Notes: generated from the sequence alone by a model not told the origin. Numbered from the stretch's first letter, positions 17,911-27,635 are shown. The stretch: 64,000 bases of DNA from Acinetobacter gandensis (GCF_001678755.1 NZ_LZDS01000006.1:1-64000); one strand, 5' to 3'. Made by a program: numbers and translations.

Positions 17911-19164
17911 TTATTCCATATTTTCAATCACCGCTTGCCCAAACTCTGAGCAACGCAATAACGTTGCATTTGGCATTAAGCGCTCAAAATCATAAGTGAC
18001 CGTTTTTGCTGCAATCGCACCAGATATACCTTTGATAATTAAATCGGCAGCTTCAATCCAGCCCATATTACGGAGCATCATTTCCGCAGACAAAATAATC
18101 GAACCTGGATTCACTTTATCTTGTCCTGCATATTTTGGGGCTGTACCGTGCGTTGCTTCATATACTTGCACCGCCCCACCAATATTTGCACCTGGAGCAA
18201 TACCTATTCCACCCACTTCAGCCGCCAAAGCATCTGAAATATAATCACCGTTTAAGTTTAATGTCGCAATGACTGAATAATCGGCAGGACGCATTAAAAT
18301 TTGCTGCAAGAATGCATCCGCAATAACGTCTTTAATAATGATATCTTTGCCAGTTTTTGGGTTTTTAATTTTCACCCACGGCCCACCATCTAAAAGTTCA
18401 CCACCAAATCGCTCTAGTGCAACCTCATAGCCCCACTCTTTAAATGCACCTTCAGTATATTTCATGATATTACCTTTATGCACTAAAGTGACACTCGGTT
18501 TGTCATTATCAATAGCAAACTGAATGGCTTTACGCACCAGTCGCTGTGTGCCTTCTTTAGACACCGGTTTAATGCCTATCCCGCAATTTTCTTCGAAACG
18601 AATATTGGTAACACCCATTTCTTCTTTTAAAAATTTAATAATTTTTTTCGCTTCGGGTGAATCTGCTTTCCACTCAATCCCCGCATAAATATCTTCTGAA
18701 TTTTCTCGGAAAATCACCATATCGGTTAATTCAGGGTGTTGCACTGGTGAAGGCACACCTTCAAACCAACGAACTGGACGGACACATACGTATAAATCCA
18801 ATTCTTGTCGCAGTGCAACATTGAGTGAACGAATCCCACCACCGACAGGTGTGGTTAATGGCCCTTTAATAGAAACCACATAATCCCTTAAGGCATCTAG
18901 TGTTTCTTCAGGCATATACGTGCCATAAATTTTGTTGGCTTTTTCGCCGCAATAAACTTCCATCCACTCAATAGAGCGCTTACCACCGTATGCTTTTTGT
19001 ACAGCAGCATCTACCACTGCTTTCATTGCTGGTGTAATATCCACACCAATTCCATCTCCCTCAATAAATGGGATAATTGGATTTTTTGGTACATTCAGTG
19101 ATAAATCTGCATTTACGGTAATTTTACTACCATCCGCAGGAACAACGATCTTCTGATAACCCAT
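17911..19164 (-). CDS. icd: NADP-dependent isocitrate dehydrogenase
   Basis: TCA-cycle enzyme converting isocitrate to 2-oxoglutarate, yielding NADPH. The 417-residue homodimeric type is clear from [17 protein letters not shown] (residues 31-47) and [20 protein letters not shown] (101-120). S113 in IRSLN is the serine that AceK phosphorylates in E. coli to divert carbon into the glyoxylate shunt, so the same control is possible. The conserved SGDA-type NADP-region follows later in [18 protein letters not shown]. It is a single gene, divergent from rluE. Confidence 0.96.
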   Translation of the reverse strand: MGYQKIVVPADGSKITVNADLSLNVPKNPIIPFIEGDGIGVDITPAMKAVVDAAVQKAYGGKRSIEWMEVYCGEKANKIYGTYMPEETLDALRDYVVSIKGPLTTPVGGGIRSLNVALRQELDLYVCVRPVRWFEGVPSPVQHPELTDMVIFRENSEDIYAGIEWKADSPEAKKIIKFLKEEMGVTNIRFEENCGIGIKPVSKEGTQRLVRKAIQFAIDNDKPSVTLVHKGNIMKYTEGAFKEWGYEVALERFGGELLDGGPWVKIKNPKTGKDIIIKDVIADAFLQQILMRPADYSVIATLNLNGDYISDALAAEVGGIGIAPGANIGGAVQVYEATHGTAPKYAGQDKVNPGSIILSAEMMLRNMGWIEAADLIIKGISGAIAAKTVTYDFERLMPNATLLRCSEFGQAVIENME

Positions 19165-19281
19165 TATGTAGGTTCTCCCTCTATATCTCGCGATTTTGAA
19201 AATATTTACCGATTAGGCAATACTTTCCTCCTTTCTTATCGCATAATAGATTAATTGAAATTACCTTTTTTGGAGATTTAT

Positions 19282-19344
19282 ATGAGAAATAACATCATTT
19301 CTCTGTTTAATAAATCACCATATTTTCCATATTCATACATTTAA
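19282..19344 (+). CDS. Possible 20-residue leader peptide upstream of rluE
   Basis: ATG at 19282 is preceded by TTGGAG with six bases spacing, a stronger ribosome binding site than that of rluE. The frame reads MRNNIISLFNKSPYFPYSYI and ends 14 bases before the rluE start at 19359. No codon bias or attenuator hairpin supports amino-acid-sensing attenuation; it may be translated by chance or may couple translation to rluE. Confidence 0.3.
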   Translation: MRNNIISLFNKSPYFPYSYI

Positions 19345-19358
19345 AGAAGTCATTTTTT

Positions 19359-20147
19359 ATGAAAATCGTCATTCTTAACAAGCCATATGACGTGCTCTCC
19401 CAATTCCGTAAAGACGAAGCACACATGACCATGTCGGACTTCGTAGACGACCCTACTTTGCGTTTAGCAGGTCGCCTAGATATGGACTCGGAAGGTCTGG
19501 TTTTCCTCACAGATCATGGTGGTCTCAATCAATACATCACCAACCCTGCCAATAAAAAATTTAAAACGTACTTGGTGCAAGTTGAAGGTGATGTTACTGA
19601 AGAAGCTTTAGAGCAACTTCGTAAAGGTGTTGAGCTTAAGGATGGCATGACACTTCCAGCCAAAGCACATAAAGTTGAACAGCCTGAATGGTTATGGGAG
19701 CGCGATCCTCCTGTTCGTTTCCGCGCTTCAGTTCCAACGTCTTGGGTTGAAATTTCTATTTGTGAAGGTCGAAATCGTCAAGTACGTCGCATGACTGCTG
19801 CTGTTGGTTTCCCAACTTTACGTTTAATTCGTACGCAAATTGGTGGCATTAGTTTAGTTCAGATGCAACTAAAGCCAGGTGAAACAAAAGAGATCGAACC
19901 GTTACTTTATCCAGACTTCCAAAATGTGCCTGCCGAAGAACCATATCGTTCACGTTCTTATGTGAAAAAACCTGGTGGTACAGGTGGTAAGCCAATGGTT
20001 CGTAAGAACAAAGATGGTTCTGTTAAAAAGTCTGGTACTAAACGTATTTGGCAAATGGAAGAACATGAAAAGCCAAAACGTCGCACCAATGGTACAACCC
20101 GCCCAAATACCAAAGCGCCACGTGCACGCGGACGTAATGGTCGTTAA
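19359..20147 (+). CDS. rluE: 23S rRNA pseudouridine synthase RluE-like
   Basis: A 262-residue RsuA/RluE-class pseudouridine synthase without an S4 domain: KPYDVLSQF at the N-terminus, catalytic D41 in AGRLDMDSEGLVFLTDHG, and EGRNRQVRRMTAAVGFPTLRLIR near residue 150. RluE modifies U2457 of E. coli 23S rRNA. This protein has a C-terminal basic tail of about 60 residues (Lys/Arg/Gly/Pro-rich) absent from E. coli RluE, probably RNA-binding. It appears monocistronic and divergent from icd. Confidence 0.88.
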   Translation: MKIVILNKPYDVLSQFRKDEAHMTMSDFVDDPTLRLAGRLDMDSEGLVFLTDHGGLNQYITNPANKKFKTYLVQVEGDVTEEALEQLRKGVELKDGMTLPAKAHKVEQPEWLWERDPPVRFRASVPTSWVEISICEGRNRQVRRMTAAVGFPTLRLIRTQIGGISLVQMQLKPGETKEIEPLLYPDFQNVPAEEPYRSRSYVKKPGGTGGKPMVRKNKDGSVKKSGTKRIWQMEEHEKPKRRTNGTTRPNTKAPRARGRNGR

Positions 20148-20168
20148 TCCAGTCATTTAAAAACTATT

Positions 20169-20194
20169 AAAAGCTCACATTCGTGGGCTTTTTT
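20169..20194 (+). terminator. Terminator of rluE
   Basis: AAAAGCTCAC-ATTC-GTGGGCTTTT with following T run; one G-T pair. Confidence 0.85.
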
Positions 20195-20301
20195 ATTTTT
20201 CACAAAAGTTTAGGAACGTAACAATTATTTAAGATTATTTTCATATTTTATGTTTAAAATCAGTTATAACAATTTAAACGTTGAATATTTAAACAGAAAT
20301 T

Positions 20302-21330
20302 ATGAACACGCCATTTAATCGCGATAGAAATAAAGTGCTTGTAATTCATGATAACCGTGTTGGTCATTTGAATCCGTCTATTGCTGTGTCTGAAATGATT
20401 GAAAAAAGGTTTTTCCTGCAAGCTGAATTATTTCAGATTCCATTTTTATCAAAACATCTTGTAAGTCTTTTTAAAAAACTATCGAACTTCCCACGTTTAT
20501 ATACAGCTGCGGCGCGTCTTATTTTTAAATTTCCAACACCAAATTTGGAGCATACAGATGTTATCGTATGCTCAGGTATGCCGAATTTAATTTATGCAGC
20601 ATACTTGTCGCAACGCTTTAACATCCCTCTCATCTATGCAGGTGGAACACGAAAATTTAATTGGCGTTTAATTGATTGGACCATAACGACTATCCCTGAA
20701 AATCATGCGGGGAGACAGATTATTATTCCAACGGGTGCTGTACCTTTTAAAATCACAAGTTTAGTCAATATCCCTTCAAATCATGAAGCGTGTTTGCTCA
20801 TTGGCGGTCCTACACATGAATATCCATTTAATGAAATTGATTTCATTCAAATGATTGAAAGTTTTGTTCAATTTTCGGAAATACATAAATTTAAAGCGAC
20901 GGTGGTATGCTCACGGCGTACACCAACACTGACTTCTGAGACCATCAGTTATTTACAAAGTAAAAATATTGAGCTCGTATGCCCTCAATCCTCAACCTCA
21001 ATTTGTGATGTATTCAAACGTAGTGAATTCATATTTGTCACTGAGGACAGTGCAACCATGTTGTCTGAATCAATCCAAACCGGTCGAGTTGTTATTTCTG
21101 TTTGCCGTGAGGATTCAAAAACAGATGCCATCATTCAAGGTTATTTGGATCACCAATTCATTCAAAGAAAGACAATTTCACAACTCAAAGATGTTGAATT
21201 AACTTCGATTAAAATTGATCCTAAGCTTATAGAAACGATTATTACCCAACAACTTGCAGATGATTTAAAAGCACAATCAAAAAATCTAAGTTTTTATCAA
21301 AGCCATGTGAGCAAGTTAAAAATGTTATGA
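20302..21330 (+). CDS. ELM1/GtrOC1-family putative glycosyltransferase
   Basis: The 342-residue protein resembles the ELM1/GtrOC1 family: the N-terminal VLVIHDNRVGHLNPSIAVSE segment, YAGGTRKFNWRLIDW near the middle and LIGGPTHEYPFN, then FVTEDSATMLSESIQTGRVV, a nucleotide-sugar-binding-like pattern. In Acinetobacter, GtrOC1 proteins sit in the lipooligosaccharide outer-core locus and are predicted glycosyltransferases. Here the gene stands alone between rluE and an M61 peptidase, with its own promoter region and terminator, so its role in surface glycan assembly is only inferred from the family. Confidence 0.75.
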   Translation: MNTPFNRDRNKVLVIHDNRVGHLNPSIAVSEMIEKRFFLQAELFQIPFLSKHLVSLFKKLSNFPRLYTAAARLIFKFPTPNLEHTDVIVCSGMPNLIYAAYLSQRFNIPLIYAGGTRKFNWRLIDWTITTIPENHAGRQIIIPTGAVPFKITSLVNIPSNHEACLLIGGPTHEYPFNEIDFIQMIESFVQFSEIHKFKATVVCSRRTPTLTSETISYLQSKNIELVCPQSSTSICDVFKRSEFIFVTEDSATMLSESIQTGRVVISVCREDSKTDAIIQGYLDHQFIQRKTISQLKDVELTSIKIDPKLIETIITQQLADDLKAQSKNLSFYQSHVSKLKML

Positions 21331-21345
21331 CGCTCAATATATAAT

Positions 21346-21373
21346 AAAAAACCCATAAAAATATGGGTTTTTT
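21346..21373. terminator. Bidirectional terminator
   Basis: AAAAAACCCATA-AAAA-TATGGGTTTTTT, perfect 12-base stem between convergent genes. Confidence 0.95.
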
Positions 21374-21392
21374 ATTTCGTTAATTGATTGAA

Positions 21393-23099
21393 TTAAATAT
21401 TCAACCACTTTTCAGCTTTGGCCTGATCATCAACCTTTAATTCAACTTCTGCAAGTTCAGTAATACCACCTTGAAGTTCAAACTGCATCAGCTCATCTCT
21501 TCGGAATGCAAACACTGTAAAGCGACCTTCACGTTTAGCAAATTTTTCCAATAATTTCGTTGTAGCTTTTATACCATCAATAGCAACAATTACATCATTT
21601 GCAGAAAGCCCTGCTTTTGCGGCCACGCAGTCGCGGCGCGCCTGTTGCACCAATACACCTTCTGGCTTATCCGCAAGTTTCAAACCGAATGGGAGCGATT
21701 TTTCCTGCTTGAATGTATATGACACCCCAAACTCAGGGAATAATTGGTCAAGTGGCAGCTCATCAGTAGTGTTAATCAGATGGTTGATTTGCTCCAACCA
21801 GTTATCGCCCGTCAATTCATTACATAAATTGAAAATTGTACGTTCATTTACCTGAATGCCATTTTGCGCATTTTCAAACAACTTACGCATTAAAGCATCA
21901 AGGCTCGAACCACGTAAGCGTAAGCCAAGGTCTAAGCAAAGTGCAACTAAACAGCCTTTGTTGTAATAGCTCGTGCCCGCATTATTTGAGTTCTCATCTT
22001 GACGGTAGAATTTCACCCAAGCATCAAAACTCGACTCAGCCACCGTTTGAATTCCACGGCCTGGATTTTGCAAATAACAATCAATCTGTGCTTTTAACAA
22101 TTTCAGATATGAATCTTGATTAATCACACCACTACGCAGCAAAATCAAGTCATCATAATATGAAGTAAATCCTTCAAAGATCCATAACAAAGACGTATAA
22201 CTTTCCTTGTTAAGATCATAATTCACAAAATTTTCTGGACGAATAAATTTTACCAACCATGAATGGAAGTATTCATGACTGCATAAACCTAGGAAACGTT
22301 GATAATCTGCAGATGGCTCAACGGGTTCATCTGCTTTAGGCAAGTCATCACGCGGACTAATCAAACTTGTGCTATTTGGATGCTCAAGCCCACCATAGCT
22401 ATTGCCTGTCGCCATGGTCATAAAGGTATAGTCTTTGAATGGTGCTGAACCAAACATGCTAATTTCTGTAGTACAGATTTTTTCAATGTCTTGCTGCATA
22501 CGCTCAGCATTCATTGCATGCTGACCAGATACCACAAACTCATGCGGAATACCGCTAGCTTCAAAGCTAAAACGCGTTTGTTCTGCTAATTCAAAAGGTG
22601 CATCAATTAATTGAGCATAATTATCCGCATATAAAGTATAGCGACCTTTTACAAAGCTCTTCGATTTTAGACCAGTTGCCAATTGGAAATGCTTGAGTTC
22701 TGGTGGTAAAAATACTTCGACTTCAATAGGTGTATTTTCCTGCCCATCCAAACCTAAACATGCACATGCTGGATTGACATACAAACGTGTTTGATCAACA
22801 TAAGCACCACGTACAGACAAGTCATAAGCATATACATCGTATTCAACTGTAATTAACTCATGGTCGGTATTAAATAAGCGCCATTTATTCTTTTCAAATT
22901 TTTCAATTTGTAATAATCGACCATCTTCATCATAAGCACGAACAGCTTCAATATGCTTTGAAAATTCGCGAATCAGGTAGCTTCCCGGTATCCAAGTAGG
23001 CAAAGAAAGCACTTGTGTAGGGTTCGCTAGAAAACGCGCAGTCACATGGACTAAATGCTGACGATAATCGTCGAATTCGATTTGATAATGCAACATCAT
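21393..23099 (-). CDS. M61-family peptidase with PDZ domain
   Basis: A 568-residue protein of the M61 glycyl-aminopeptidase-like family. It has the N-terminal beta domain of the family, the zinc motif HEYFH at residues 275-279 followed by the downstream glutamate region (LLWIFEGFTSYYDDL), and a C-terminal PDZ domain (about 470-560, with VLVQQARRDCVAAKAGLSAN). No signal peptide is visible, so it is probably cytoplasmic. The start is taken at ATG 23099; an upstream TTG would add two residues. Substrates are unknown. Confidence 0.88.
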   Translation of the reverse strand: MMLHYQIEFDDYRQHLVHVTARFLANPTQVLSLPTWIPGSYLIREFSKHIEAVRAYDEDGRLLQIEKFEKNKWRLFNTDHELITVEYDVYAYDLSVRGAYVDQTRLYVNPACACLGLDGQENTPIEVEVFLPPELKHFQLATGLKSKSFVKGRYTLYADNYAQLIDAPFELAEQTRFSFEASGIPHEFVVSGQHAMNAERMQQDIEKICTTEISMFGSAPFKDYTFMTMATGNSYGGLEHPNSTSLISPRDDLPKADEPVEPSADYQRFLGLCSHEYFHSWLVKFIRPENFVNYDLNKESYTSLLWIFEGFTSYYDDLILLRSGVINQDSYLKLLKAQIDCYLQNPGRGIQTVAESSFDAWVKFYRQDENSNNAGTSYYNKGCLVALCLDLGLRLRGSSLDALMRKLFENAQNGIQVNERTIFNLCNELTGDNWLEQINHLINTTDELPLDQLFPEFGVSYTFKQEKSLPFGLKLADKPEGVLVQQARRDCVAAKAGLSANDVIVAIDGIKATTKLLEKFAKREGRFTVFAFRRDELMQFELQGGITELAEVELKVDDQAKAEKWLNI

Positions 23100-23276
23100 G
23101 GGCAATATAAAATAATTGAAAGATAACTTATCAATTAGCTTAACATTTTTTACAACTGAATGCGGAACTGTCGCAATTGTCTACAATTTTGACTAGTCAG
23201 CAGAAAAAAAAAGGCATAGCATGCCTAAAAATTTTTTCGTTTTACCACCAACGGAATGGTTGGTTAAGGAACCTCA

Positions 23277-24590
23277 TTGAAACCCGTGATCTACCTCATC
23301 GCGTTGCTTAGTTTTCTATGCTCCACGATAGCAAATGCCACCCTATTAAATGTTATGCCTGAAACTGTCGAAGCAGAAGCTTGGACCATTTTAGACCCTC
23401 AATCTGGCCAAGTGATTGCGGAGCATAATAGTCATGTGCAACGTGCACCAGCATCCCTAACCAAAATGATGGTGGGTTATATCGCATTAAAAGAAATTCA
23501 AGCTGGCCATCTACGTAAAGATGAAATTTTAACCGCAACGCCTGTGGTACAAATCGTGCAATGGGATGAATCGCAAATGTACCTTAAACAAGGTGAGCAA
23601 ATCTCTGTAGATCAGTTGCTTGCTGGTTTAGTGGTTATGTCTGCAAATGATGCAGCCGTTACTTTAGCGGAACGTATTTCAGGTGATGTTCCTCGCTTTA
23701 TTGATCGCATGAACAAAGAAGCAAAAGCTTTAGGTATGAAGGATACACACTTTCAAAATCCAGCTGGCATTACCATGCCTGATCATTACTCTTCAGCAGC
23801 TGATCTTGCGCGTTTAGCTCAAGCACTGGTTACCGAAACACCAGATTATCTTTATTATTCAAAACAACAAAGTTTTAGCTATAACCAGCGATTTCATCGC
23901 GCCACCAATATTTTACTCAAACAAGATCCTTCAGTAGATGGTCTTAAAACGGGCTTTACAAAAGCAGCTGGCTACAATTTAGCACTTACCGCCAATCGAC
24001 CTATGGCAAATATAGAAGCACCAGAGCGTCGTTTAATTGTGGTAGTCATGGGTGCTAAAAGCGGAATTAAACGTGCTGAAGTTGCTCATCGTTTAATGAA
24101 CCTAGCTTATACCTATACACGTAATGAAGTTGCGATTAAAGATAAACAATTGATTGCTGAATTGCCTGTAGTGAAATCAACCTTGAAAATGTTTAAAGTT
24201 GAAACCAAAAAACCTAAACTTATCACCACCTCTCTATACGATCAGGCTTATGCCATTGATCTTCAAGCATTTGATCAACTTCAACAACGCATTATGCTCA
24301 ATACAGGCAATGGACAAATTCAAGCTATTGAACCACTGCATGAAACGCAAACCAAAATGAATGTAGAAATGAACAAACAGGAACTCACTGCGCCACTTGC
24401 TGAAGTGATGAAATTAGCCACTGTTTCGGTCTATCAAAATAATAAATTAATCAATACCTTTGATATTGAAGATAATGTTCAAATTGAAGAAGCTAATATT
24501 TTTGAACGTTTCTTTATGTGGATTAAAAGCTTATTCAGTATTTTTTCAAATGAAACTACTGAACTGAAAACCTACCCAATTGGTCAATGA
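23277..24590 (+). CDS. dacC: D-alanyl-D-alanine carboxypeptidase (PBP5/6 type)
   Basis: Penicillin-binding protein that trims the terminal D-Ala from peptidoglycan pentapeptides in the periplasm. Its signal peptide covers residues 1-22. The active-site motifs are all present: S60-L-T-K63, S121-A-N123 and K223-T-G225. A PBP5-like beta domain follows, and the C-terminal region (FERFFMWIKSLFSIF) looks like the amphipathic membrane anchor. Translation starts at TTG 23277 with AAGGA six bases upstream. It is monocistronic, with a terminator at 24636. PBP5/6 paralogue naming (dacA or dacC) is uncertain. Confidence 0.9.
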   Translation: MKPVIYLIALLSFLCSTIANATLLNVMPETVEAEAWTILDPQSGQVIAEHNSHVQRAPASLTKMMVGYIALKEIQAGHLRKDEILTATPVVQIVQWDESQMYLKQGEQISVDQLLAGLVVMSANDAAVTLAERISGDVPRFIDRMNKEAKALGMKDTHFQNPAGITMPDHYSSAADLARLAQALVTETPDYLYYSKQQSFSYNQRFHRATNILLKQDPSVDGLKTGFTKAAGYNLALTANRPMANIEAPERRLIVVVMGAKSGIKRAEVAHRLMNLAYTYTRNEVAIKDKQLIAELPVVKSTLKMFKVETKKPKLITTSLYDQAYAIDLQAFDQLQQRIMLNTGNGQIQAIEPLHETQTKMNVEMNKQELTAPLAEVMKLATVSVYQNNKLINTFDIEDNVQIEEANIFERFFMWIKSLFSIFSNETTELKTYPIGQ

Positions 24591-24635
24591 TGTGATTATG
24601 TAACTTGTAAGACAATTCGTTATTCAGCTAAAAAA

Positions 24636-24669
24636 GAAGATGGCATACTCTTGTCATCTTCCTTTTCTT
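24636..24669 (+). terminator. Terminator of dacC
   Basis: GAAGATGGCA / TGTCATCTTC stem with one G-T pair, then CTTTTCTT. Confidence 0.75.
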
Positions 24670-24691
24670 AAAATAATAAATAGGTATATCA

Positions 24692-25993
24692 ATGAATAAC
24701 GCGGATAATTCCAAGTTACATCATATCGTTATTGTCGGTGGTGGTGCGGGCGGTCTGGAGCTGGTCACACAACTAGGCGACTTACTCGGTAAGAAAAAAA
24801 AAGCACGTATAACACTGGTTGACATGAAACTGACCCATGTTTGGAAACCACTGCTACATGAAATTGCAGCAGGAACGATGTCAATTAGTGATGAAGAAAT
24901 TAACTACTATGCACATGCGGCAAAACATCATTATGAATTTGTTTTAGCTAAACTTGAAAACGTTGATCCATCCAAAAAAACAATTCAACTCAGTAAAGTC
25001 CAGCAAGGTAAATACGAAGCCCAAAATGAGCAACTTGATTTAGCTTATGACACACTTGTGCTTGCGGTAGGCTCTGTTTCAAATGACTTCAACACACCAG
25101 GGGTTTATGAACATTGTCATTACCTCGACAGCTTGCAACAAGCTGAAGTTTTTCAACAAGACCTTCTACAGCTGTATCTAGATGCACAAAATAGCGATGC
25201 TCAACGTGAACTTAAAATTGCCATTATTGGCGCAGGCGCGACTGGCGTAGAGTTGTCAGCAGAACTTGTGCAAGCCAAGCACAATTTTTATAAATATGGT
25301 TTAAACAAAATTCATCCGAAAAGTGTTCAAATTAATCTGATTGAAGGTGCAGATAGAATTTTACCTGCCCTGCCGGAAAAAATGGCTGAGCATGCCAAAC
25401 AACAACTAGAACGCATGAAAGTTGAAGTATTAACTGCGAAGCGTGTTGAAAAAGTAGATGCTGAAAAAGTTTATTTTAATGATGGCAGCAGCATTAATGC
25501 TGAACTCAAAGTATGGGCAGCTGGTATAAAAACCCCTGAAGTAATTCATAAATTAGATGGCTTTGAAAAAGATCGTATGGGCCGTCTCAGTGTTTATGCC
25601 ACCTTACAAACCAAAGCACATCCAGATATTTTCGCCTTTGGTGATTGTGCACACTGCCAACCGCGCGCAGATGAGCCTGTATTAGGCCCGAGAGCGCAGG
25701 TTGCAAGTCAGCAAGCATCGTTCTTAGTAGACTGCTTAAAGGCACGTTTACGCGGAGAACAGCTCCCTATGTTTGTATTCTCAGACAAAGGTTCGTTGGT
25801 TTCACTGAGTAAACATAAAGCGGTCGGTGAATTATTAGGTCAAGTCAATGTACAAGGCTTTGTTGCAAAATCAATGTACGTTTCCCTTTATCGTATGCAT
25901 CAAGCGACGATTTATGGTTATACCCATGCAGGTTTGCTGACAGCTAAAGATTTTGTTACACGAAAAATTGCACCAAAAATAAAATTGCATTGA
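24692..25993 (+). CDS. ndh: Type II NADH:quinone dehydrogenase
   Basis: NDH-2 oxidises NADH and reduces quinone without pumping protons. The 433-residue flavoprotein has the FAD-binding IVIVGGGAGGLELVTQLG (residues 12-29), the family motif THVWKPLLHEIAAGTM, the NAD-binding IIGAGATGVELSAELV (about 177-192) and the second FAD segment IFAFGDCAHC. A C-terminal amphipathic region fits peripheral membrane binding. The spacing from dacC and its terminator indicates a separate transcription unit. Confidence 0.93.
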   Translation: MNNADNSKLHHIVIVGGGAGGLELVTQLGDLLGKKKKARITLVDMKLTHVWKPLLHEIAAGTMSISDEEINYYAHAAKHHYEFVLAKLENVDPSKKTIQLSKVQQGKYEAQNEQLDLAYDTLVLAVGSVSNDFNTPGVYEHCHYLDSLQQAEVFQQDLLQLYLDAQNSDAQRELKIAIIGAGATGVELSAELVQAKHNFYKYGLNKIHPKSVQINLIEGADRILPALPEKMAEHAKQQLERMKVEVLTAKRVEKVDAEKVYFNDGSSINAELKVWAAGIKTPEVIHKLDGFEKDRMGRLSVYATLQTKAHPDIFAFGDCAHCQPRADEPVLGPRAQVASQQASFLVDCLKARLRGEQLPMFVFSDKGSLVSLSKHKAVGELLGQVNVQGFVAKSMYVSLYRMHQATIYGYTHAGLLTAKDFVTRKIAPKIKLH

Positions 25994-26042
25994 AATTCAA
26001 ATAATCGTCCCTATTTAAGATGAAAGCATTATAAATGTCCAA

Positions 26043-26086
26043 AAATTGCATTTTTTTGATAAATTTAGTCTACAAAAATGCAATTT
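26043..26086. promoter_or_regulatory. Long inverted repeat between ndh and slyD
   Basis: Perfect 13-base arms AAATTGCATTTTT (26043-26055) and AAAAATGCAATTT (26074-26086) flank 18 bases. It could terminate ndh (no other terminator is seen) or act at the slyD promoter, whose start codon is 44 bases away. Confidence 0.55.
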
Positions 26087-26129
26087 CACTTTATGATGTA
26101 ACCCTTAAAAAATTGAATGGATCAATAAC

Positions 26130-26612
26130 ATGACTGCTATTGCAAATAACTCTGTGGTTTCTTTCCACTACACATTGACTAATGCTGAGGGTGAAACTCT
26201 TGACCAATCTCAAGGTGAACCACTAGCGTATTTGCACGGCGCTGGCAACATCATCCCAGGTCTTGAAAAAGCACTTGAAGGTAAAACAGTTGGTGAAAAA
26301 TTCACTGTAAATGTACCTGCTGCTGAAGGTTATGGCGAATACAACCCAGACCTAGTTCAAGAAGTTCCTGCGCAAATGTTCCAAGGCGTAGACAACATCC
26401 AAGCGGGCATGCAATTCCAAGCTCAAACTGATGATGGCGTTCAAATCGTTACTGTTAAATCTGTTGAAGGCGACAACGTAATCGTTGATGCGAACTTCCC
26501 ACTTGCTGGCCAAGATTTAACTTTCGAAGTTGAAATCGTTGAAATCCGTGAAGCTTCTGCTGAAGAACTTGACCACGGTCACGTACACGGTGCAGGTGGT
26601 CACCACCACTAA
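26130..26612 (+). CDS. slyD: FKBP-type peptidyl-prolyl isomerase SlyD
   Basis: A 160-residue SlyD-type prolyl isomerase/chaperone: FKBP half-domain with YLHGAGNIIPGLEKAL (34-49), inserted IF chaperone domain (about 70-125), and a short His-rich tail (DHGHVHGAGGHHH) that could bind Ni or other metals. E. coli SlyD has a longer Cys/His tail; this one lacks cysteines there. SlyD assists folding and nickel delivery in the cytoplasm. Codon use is highly biased, which suggests strong expression. Confidence 0.93.
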   Translation: MTAIANNSVVSFHYTLTNAEGETLDQSQGEPLAYLHGAGNIIPGLEKALEGKTVGEKFTVNVPAAEGYGEYNPDLVQEVPAQMFQGVDNIQAGMQFQAQTDDGVQIVTVKSVEGDNVIVDANFPLAGQDLTFEVEIVEIREASAEELDHGHVHGAGGHHH

Positions 26613-26631
26613 GATCTTTTAGATCTACACC

Positions 26632-26661
26632 AAAAAGGCAAAGTTTTTACTTTGCCTTTTT
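26632..26661 (+). terminator. Terminator of slyD
   Basis: AAAAAGGCAAAG / CTTTGCCTTTTT stem with a T-rich loop and a following T run. Confidence 0.9.
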
Positions 26662-26703
26662 ACTGCTTTCAAAAAAGCAATTCAATGTTAGACGATTTAT
26701 AAA

Positions 26704-26733
26704 TAAAAAAAGCAGACCGATGCCTGCTTTTTT
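26704..26733 (-). terminator. Terminator of the first M48 gene
   Basis: AAAAAAGCAG-ACCGATGC-CTGCTTTTTTT; A and T runs on both sides, so it can act in both directions between slyD and the minus-strand peptidase. Confidence 0.85.
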
Positions 26734-26745
26734 TACACAAAACAA

Positions 26746-27525
26746 TTATTTACGTTGGTTATAGAGTTGTTGTGCCGCTGGCAAGTTTTTACGCATAGCT
26801 TCTATACGTTGTGAGTTTGAAGGGTGAGTAGAAAGGAAAGACGAACCACCAGCCCCTTCAAGTTTGTTCATTTTTTCCCAAAGTGTAATTGCCGCTTGCG
26901 GGTTATAACCTGCACGTGCCATCAACATTAAACCACCTTGGTCAGCACGACTTTCTAATGAACGTGAATATGGCAAACCTACACCGATTTGACTACCCAA
27001 CTGCGCAGCAGCTGTCCCCAATTGACCAACATTATTACCTGCTGCACTTAAACCAATATTCAAAGCTAAATCCGTTAAGGCTTGTGCACCCAACTTGCTT
27101 TTCGCATGTTCTTCTAAAGCATGCACCATCTCATGTCCCATAACTGCTGCAATTTCAGCATCAGTCAGGTTTAATTTATTTACAATACCTGTATAGAACA
27201 CCACTTTACCGCCTGGTGCTACAAAGGCATTAACTTGATCTGATTTCATCACAGCCAGTTGCCATTGGAAAGCTTGACCGGTTTGATTCATTTGATCGGC
27301 ATAAGGACGCAGTTTTTGGAATACAGTATTAATGCGCTTATATGTACTCGAAGAGGTATCGAGCTGATTTTTAGAACGTGCGTCGGTAACCATTTGGTTA
27401 TAACTTTGAGTTGCCTGAGCATTTAATGTCGCAGTATCAGCACCTGCCATATCTGCAACAGTTGCACAACCAGAAACAGTCAATACGCCTGCTACGCATA
27501 AGCTTGTTAGAATTATTTTCTTCAC
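26746..27525 (-). CDS. M48-family metallopeptidase lipoprotein (copy 1)
   Basis: This 259-residue periplasmic protease is a predicted lipoprotein (lipobox VSGC, Cys20). The zinc motif is H131-E-M-V-H135, and the third ligand is probably E191 in SLESRADQGG. This matches the LoiP/YggG type of outer-membrane-associated M48 peptidases used in envelope quality control. It is closely related along its whole length to the gene at 28058-28861, which points to a local duplication. It has no long linker to the small membrane protein gene upstream; the promoter arrangement is not clear. Confidence 0.9.
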   Translation of the reverse strand: MKKIILTSLCVAGVLTVSGCATVADMAGADTATLNAQATQSYNQMVTDARSKNQLDTSSSTYKRINTVFQKLRPYADQMNQTGQAFQWQLAVMKSDQVNAFVAPGGKVVFYTGIVNKLNLTDAEIAAVMGHEMVHALEEHAKSKLGAQALTDLALNIGLSAAGNNVGQLGTAAAQLGSQIGVGLPYSRSLESRADQGGLMLMARAGYNPQAAITLWEKMNKLEGAGGSSFLSTHPSNSQRIEAMRKNLPAAQQLYNQRK

Positions 27526-27635
27526 TGAAATTACTCCAGACCGTTAAAATATAAGTAAATAATTGTGACATTATATTCTGAAGGTCAGAAGCAGAAAACG
27601 AAGATATAGCGACTTATAATAGTATTTATGTAACT

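Noticed and set aside
23212..23226. AGGCAT-AGC-ATGCCT hairpin upstream of dacC as a terminator
   Set aside because: Only six pairs, and neither adjacent gene needs a terminator there, as both start from this region.
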